Below, one piece after another: positions 60,095-64,000 of a DNA stretch of 64,000 nt. How positions within the stretch are numbered: the first letter of the stretch is position 1; the number at the start of each line of letters is the position of its first letter. A model generated the notes under the pieces. The model did not search any database. It was not told the origin of the DNA and saw nothing but the letters and a program-made list of their open reading frames with translations. The stretch is from Pyrococcus sp. NA2 (lineage in GTDB: Archaea > Methanobacteriota_B > Thermococci > Thermococcales > Thermococcaceae): NCBI RefSeq assembly GCF_000211475.1, contig NC_015474.1, forward strand, positions 930,001-994,000, given 5' to 3'. A program made the position numbers and the translations under genes.

Positions 60095-61444
60095 ATGAGG
60101 CTCTACTACGACAGGGGAACGATAAAGATCGTTGGAAGGTCATACGTCCCTCACGCGAGATGGGATGAGAGGTGTAACTGTTACAGGGCTTTAGCTTACA
60201 AGTACAGGGACATAATTGAGTTCTTAAAAGAGGAAGGAGTGGAGTTTGAGGATCACGTCCTCGATAACGTAATTCCATCTCCACTCTATGAGGAAATCGA
60301 GTTCGAGTTGAGGGATTATCAGAGGGAAGCCGTTAAGAAGTGGATGAAGACCAAGAGGGGGATCATAGTTCTTCCAACTGGGGCTGGGAAAACGATAATA
60401 GCTCTTGAGATAATTAGAAGACTCTCCGTTTCAACTCTAGTTGTTGTTCCCACGCTTGCATTGCTTGAACAGTGGAAGGAAAGATTAGCCATATTCGGGG
60501 AGGTTGGAGAATTCTCGGGAAAGAAGAAAGAGTTGAAGGCTATAACGGTCACAACATATGATTCAGCTTACATAAACGCTGAAATCCTTGGGGATAAGTT
60601 CATGCTGATCGTCTTTGACGAGTGTCACCACCTTCCTGCGGAAGCTTATAGGAATATAGCTCAGATGAGCATTGCTCCGTATAGACTTGGGCTCACTGCT
60701 TTCCCGGAGAGGGCCGATAACCTGCATGAGCTACTTCCAGATTTAATCGGGCCTGTAGTTTATAAGAAGGGACCCAGCGAGTTAATAGGGACGTATCTCG
60801 CCCCGTACGAAATAGTCAGGATAAGAATTCCGCTTAGCAAGGAGGAGAGGGAGGAATACAAGAGATATTATGGAATCTTCAAAAGGTACCTCGAGGAAAC
60901 TGGGCTTGAGATAAAGAGCTTGGAGGACTTTCAGAGGATAGTCATGAAAACTGGACTTGACAACAGGGCCTTCAAGGCCTTAAGAGCCTTGGAAATGTCG
61001 AGAAAAATTGCACTTGGCTCCAGGGGAAAGATAGAAGAGTTGAGGAGGATACTTGAGAGGCACAGAGGGGAGAAGATAATAATATTCACGAGGTACAACG
61101 ATCTAGTTTACGAAATATCCAGGAGATTTTTGATACCAGCTATAACCCATAAGACGGACAAGAAGGAGAGGAACGAGATACTCAAGAAGTTCAGGGCTGG
61201 AAAGTATAGGGCAGTTGTTAGCAGTCAGGTTCTCGATGAAGGGATAGACGTTCCTGATGCAAGCGTCGGGGTGATTATAAGCGGAACTGGTTCTCCAAGA
61301 GAGCTGGTTCAAAGGCTAGGAAGAATACTCAGACCGGCCCCAGGGAAGGAAAAGGCGATACTCTACGAACTGATAACCTCCGGAACCTCAGAGGTTAAAA
61401 TAGCTAGTAGAAGAATGGATGGCCTGAAGAAGCTCAGTCAATGA
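60095..61444 (+). CDS. xpb: XPB/Rad25-type DNA helicase
   Basis: About 449 residues. The N-terminal DRD-like part (MRLYYDRGTIKIVGRSYVPH) precedes ELRDYQREAVKKWMKTKRGI, Walker A IIVLPTGAGKTIIALEII (motif I), motif II IVFDECHHLPAEAYRNIA, then the second RecA domain with KIIIFTRYNDLVYEISRRFL, SSQVLDEGIDVPDASVGVII and RELVQRLGRILRPAPG (motif VI). An FPERADN segment stands where eukaryotic XPB has RED. The divergent neighbour is its nuclease partner Bax1. ATG 60095 is preferred over GTG 60089. The end overlaps the convergent JAMM gene by 11 bases. Confidence 0.93.
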   Translation: MRLYYDRGTIKIVGRSYVPHARWDERCNCYRALAYKYRDIIEFLKEEGVEFEDHVLDNVIPSPLYEEIEFELRDYQREAVKKWMKTKRGIIVLPTGAGKTIIALEIIRRLSVSTLVVVPTLALLEQWKERLAIFGEVGEFSGKKKELKAITVTTYDSAYINAEILGDKFMLIVFDECHHLPAEAYRNIAQMSIAPYRLGLTAFPERADNLHELLPDLIGPVVYKKGPSELIGTYLAPYEIVRIRIPLSKEEREEYKRYYGIFKRYLEETGLEIKSLEDFQRIVMKTGLDNRAFKALRALEMSRKIALGSRGKIEELRRILERHRGEKIIIFTRYNDLVYEISRRFLIPAITHKTDKKERNEILKKFRAGKYRAVVSSQVLDEGIDVPDASVGVIISGTGSPRELVQRLGRILRPAPGKEKAILYELITSGTSEVKIASRRMDGLKKLSQ

Positions 61445-61802
61445 TTTCAATCTCAACTTCCTCTCCACTACTGTTGAACGCCTTCACGCTTTTCTCAACG
61501 TAGGGGAAGGCAACTATTATGTGGACTCCTCCGAACTTCGAGAAGAACGTTAAGTCACCCTCTGAAGGATAAGGATTTGGGGATGGATGGGAATGGAAGG
61601 TTCCCTTCACGCTCTCATCATGAGGAAGAAGGGTTATGTCAAAGTACACTGAAGTCGGGCCAAAGTATCCCCTTGGAGCAAGTAAAACCTCCTCAAATAT
61701 TCCATTCTTCTCTCTTAGAAAGCCAGCTACTTCATTTGGATGAAATGAGCGAGCAAGCTCAAGTAGAAGCTCCAGGAGCTCTCTTCTAATCTTTACCTTC
61801 AT
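61434..61802 (-). CDS. JAMM/MPN+ metalloprotease
   Basis: A protein of about 122 residues with a complete JAMM motif: the Glu in RSFHPNEVAGFLREKNGIFE (about residues 18-37) and KGTFHSHPSPNPYPSEGDLT (HxHP-x6-SxxD, about 68-87). Stand-alone archaeal JAMM proteins can remove ubiquitin-like SAMP/Urm1-type modifiers. ATG 61802 is taken, since the longer frame begins with a TTG two codons earlier. It is divergent from the Lon gene (43 bases), so the two proteolysis genes share a promoter region. Confidence 0.88.
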   Translation of the reverse strand: MKVKIRRELLELLLELARSFHPNEVAGFLREKNGIFEEVLLAPRGYFGPTSVYFDITLLPHDESVKGTFHSHPSPNPYPSEGDLTFFSKFGGVHIIVAFPYVEKSVKAFNSSGEEVEIEIID

Positions 61803-61845
61803 GTGCAATAAAAGGAAGTCAAGGTTTATAAGAATGTAATTAGGA

Positions 61846-63816
61846 ATGTCAAGTGGCGAGAGGATTATGGGCGAGGAGAGAATGGATCTGGGGATAGAAT
61901 TTGAGACGACTGAGGAAATCCCCGTCCCCGAGAGATTAATAGATCAGGTTATAGGTCAAGATCATGCTGTTGAGGTTATAAAAACTGCCGCAAAGCAGAG
62001 AAGGCATGTTCTATTAATTGGCGAGCCTGGAACGGGTAAGTCAATGCTTGGTCAAGCGATGGCCGAGTTGCTACCAACTGAAGACCTAGAAGATATCCTC
62101 GTCTTTCCGAATCCCGAAGATGAGAACATGCCCAGGATAAGAACTGTTCCAGCGGGCCAGGGAAGGAAGATAGTTGAGGAGTACAGAAGGAAGGCTAAGG
62201 AACAGGAGAGCGTTAGATTTTATCTCCTCTTCTTTGTGTTCTTCATAGTTGCAATGGCCGTCTTCCTGAGCCATGGAGATCCGAACACCTTGCTACTCGG
62301 AGTCTTCGTGATACTAGTGGCCCTGATGGTTACCGCCAATATGAGGTTCAAGACACAGGCAATGGTTCCAAAGCTACTCGTGGACAACTCGGGAAGGAAG
62401 AAGGCTCCCTTCGTTGATGCAACTGGGGCCCACGCTGGAGCCTTGCTCGGTGACGTTAGACATGACCCCTTCCAGAGCGGTGGATTGGGAACTCCGGCAC
62501 ACTTAAGGGTTGAGCCTGGAATGATACACCGCGCGCACAAGGGAGTTCTCTTCATAGATGAGATAGCTACCCTAAGCCTGAAGATGCAACAGAGTCTTCT
62601 CACCGCTATGCAGGAGAAGAAGTTCCCAATAACTGGACAGAGCGAACTCTCAAGTGGAGCGATGGTCAGAACTGAGCCAGTTCCATGTGACTTCATCTTA
62701 GTAGCTGCTGGAAACCTTGACACCGTTGAGAAGATGCACCCAGCCCTCAGGTCTAGAATAAGGGGTTATGGTTACGAGGTCTACATGAGAACCACCATGC
62801 CTGATACGCCAGAGAACAGAAGGAAGCTCGTTCAGTTCGTGGCCCAGGAAGTTAAGAAGGATGGAAGAATACCTCACTTCACGAGGGATGCCGTTGAGGA
62901 AATAGTTAGGGAAGCTCAGAGGAGGGCTGGAAGAAAGGGGCACCTAACGCTGAGGCTCAGGGATCTTGGTGGCGTTGTTAGAGCGGCTGGAGACATAGCT
63001 GTGAGGAAGGGTAAGAAGTACGTAACGAGGGAGGATGTTCTGGAGGCATTGAAGCTTGCAAAGCCTCTCGAAAAGCAGCTTGCAGACTGGTACATTGAGA
63101 GGAAGAAGGAGTATCAGGTAATTAGGGTTGAAGGTGGAGAGATAGGAAGGGTCAATGGCCTAGCTTTAATTGGCGGTGAGAGCGGTATAGTCCTCCCGAT
63201 AGAGGCGATAGTTGCTCCGGCTGCAAGTAAGGAGGAGGGCAAGATTATAGTTACAGGAAAACTCGGAGAGATTGCGAGAGAGGCTGTCCAGAATGTCTCG
63301 GCGATTATAAAAAGATACAAGGGTGAGGATATAAGTAAGTATGATATACACGTCCAGTTCCTCCAAACTTACGAAGGTGTCGAGGGGGATTCGGCAAGCA
63401 TAAGCGTTGCTACAGCCGTTATCTCAGCTCTAGAGGAGATTCCAGTTAGACAGGACGTAGCAATGACGGGCTCTTTAAGCGTTCGTGGTGAGGTCTTACC
63501 AGTTGGAGGTGTAACGCCAAAGATAGAGGCCGCAATTGAGGCTGGAATAAAGAAGGTCATAATTCCAAAAGCAAATGAGAAGGACGTCTTCTTGAGCCCA
63601 GATAAGAGGGAGAAGATAGAGATAATACCAGTCGAGAGGATTGACGAGGTTCTTGAAATAGCCCTAGTTGAGAGCGAGAAGAAGATGGAGCTTATAGAGA
63701 AGATAAGGTCAAGTCTCCCTCTCTTCGGGGTGAAGGAGAATGTTGGTGGCGAAACCGTGCACGAGCATGGGGGGAGTGCTCGTCCAGCTCTACCAGTGGA
63801 AGAAAGTAAAGCTTGA
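61846..63816 (+). CDS. lon: Membrane-bound ATP-dependent protease LonB
   Basis: A 656-residue archaeal LonB. The AAA+ domain has Walker [21 protein letters not shown] (about 54-73), an inserted membrane hairpin ([17 protein letters not shown] and [18 protein letters not shown], about 126-165), Walker [21 protein letters not shown] and sensor 1 [10 protein letters not shown]. The protease domain has the catalytic Ser516 in [15 protein letters not shown] and Lys559 in [16 protein letters not shown], 43 residues apart as in E. coli Lon. It degrades misfolded proteins at the membrane. No intein interrupts it, unlike lon genes known from some Pyrococcus species. Confidence 0.96.
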   Translation: MSSGERIMGEERMDLGIEFETTEEIPVPERLIDQVIGQDHAVEVIKTAAKQRRHVLLIGEPGTGKSMLGQAMAELLPTEDLEDILVFPNPEDENMPRIRTVPAGQGRKIVEEYRRKAKEQESVRFYLLFFVFFIVAMAVFLSHGDPNTLLLGVFVILVALMVTANMRFKTQAMVPKLLVDNSGRKKAPFVDATGAHAGALLGDVRHDPFQSGGLGTPAHLRVEPGMIHRAHKGVLFIDEIATLSLKMQQSLLTAMQEKKFPITGQSELSSGAMVRTEPVPCDFILVAAGNLDTVEKMHPALRSRIRGYGYEVYMRTTMPDTPENRRKLVQFVAQEVKKDGRIPHFTRDAVEEIVREAQRRAGRKGHLTLRLRDLGGVVRAAGDIAVRKGKKYVTREDVLEALKLAKPLEKQLADWYIERKKEYQVIRVEGGEIGRVNGLALIGGESGIVLPIEAIVAPAASKEEGKIIVTGKLGEIAREAVQNVSAIIKRYKGEDISKYDIHVQFLQTYEGVEGDSASISVATAVISALEEIPVRQDVAMTGSLSVRGEVLPVGGVTPKIEAAIEAGIKKVIIPKANEKDVFLSPDKREKIEIIPVERIDEVLEIALVESEKKMELIEKIRSSLPLFGVKENVGGETVHEHGGSARPALPVEESKA

Positions 63817-64000
63817 CATAAATGAGCTTGCCAAGAAAATGAAGGAGTCCGGATATAAGGTTAAGACGATTATCCCTGGAATAATGCTGATAGCGGAAGT
63901 TGAAGGTTATGAGGTTAGTGTCTATCCAAGCACAAAGATAATAATAAAGGAGTTAAGGGACGAAAAGAAGGCGGAGGAGATAGCAAGGAGGATCTATGAA
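63767..64000 (+). CDS. Small protein, TBP-domain-like, cut by window end
   Basis: The first 78 codons are open to the window edge: [60 protein letters not shown] and [18 protein letters not shown]. The strand-rich part followed by a helix resembles one half of a TATA-binding-protein fold (EV-Y-V-S-V-Y-P-S-K pattern), but this is only a visual match. ATG 63767 lies inside the 3' end of lon, overlapping by 50 bases; GTG 63776 is an alternative. It is probably co-transcribed with lon. Confidence 0.65.
   Translation, partial: MGGVLVQLYQWKKVKLDINELAKKMKESGYKVKTIIPGIMLIAEVEGYEVSVYPSTKIIIKELRDEKKAEEIARRIYE

Overview
The window comes from a hyperthermophilic euryarchaeon of the order Thermococcales, almost certainly a Pyrococcus. 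The signs are an archaeal LonB protease, an XPB helicase divergent from a Bax1-type nuclease, a stand-alone Bud32 kinase, a short archaeal PurA, an eIF2B-like protein, class III signal peptides, many PF01637-type archaeal ATPases and VapBC modules, purine-rich (AGG/GGA/ATA) codon use, and dense ATGA-overlapping genes. I did not run a search, so the species is not named.

Layout. (1) 1-2307: 3' part of a MoxR ATPase, a frameshifted DUF58 gene and a small membrane protein. (2) 2362-15753: a surface-glycan locus with GT2 enzymes (one missing its N-terminal half), a WecC-type UDP-ManNAc dehydrogenase, a DUF354 protein, a helical-toroid protein, a PaaK/CapK-like adenylating enzyme, two GT4 enzymes, a polytopic membrane protein, a sulfatase-fold protein and a Wzx-type flippase. 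(3) 15794-30451: a plastic accessory island. It holds an AlbA_2 regulator between copies of the flippase 5' end, one intact VapBC pair and at least four decayed VapBC-like modules, remnants of dTDP-rhamnose genes (rmlC, two rmlD), a HEPN/MNT pair, TnpB insertion-sequence remnants, and four archaeal ATPase loci (three intact, one destroyed by a TnpB element). Each ATPase locus has its own inverted repeat at the promoter. (4) 30455-35554: a sulfate-activation operon (alkaline-phosphatase-fold protein, APS kinase, TauE-type permease, ribbon-helix-helix protein, ATP sulfurylase, DHH phosphoesterase). (5) 35726-45533: a second glycan block (GT2s, GalU, UDP-glucose dehydrogenase, AP-fold phosphodiesterase, sugar-1-P nucleotidyltransferase, epimerase, GT4). 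(6) 45530-64000: mostly core genes (Sua5, PurA, MoaB/CinA-like, eIF2B-like, MutS-like, a chemotaxis receptor, Bud32, pilin and prepilin peptidase, ASCH proteins, Bax1/XPB, JAMM protease, LonB and a partial small gene), with some decayed loci.

How it fits together. The two glycan blocks could make nucleotide sugars (UDP-Glc, UDP-GlcA, UDP-ManNAcA and another NDP-sugar), assemble an oligosaccharide and flip it. The PAPS operon between them, with several sulfatase/phosphodiesterase-fold proteins and no PAPS reductase in view, suggests a sulfated surface glycan rather than sulfur assimilation; this is inference. The least explained signal is the set of palindromic promoter elements of the ATPase genes. 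At two of the four loci the same 38-bp layout is kept while the half-site sequence changes with compensating substitutions, as expected if each ATPase family member keeps a private operator.
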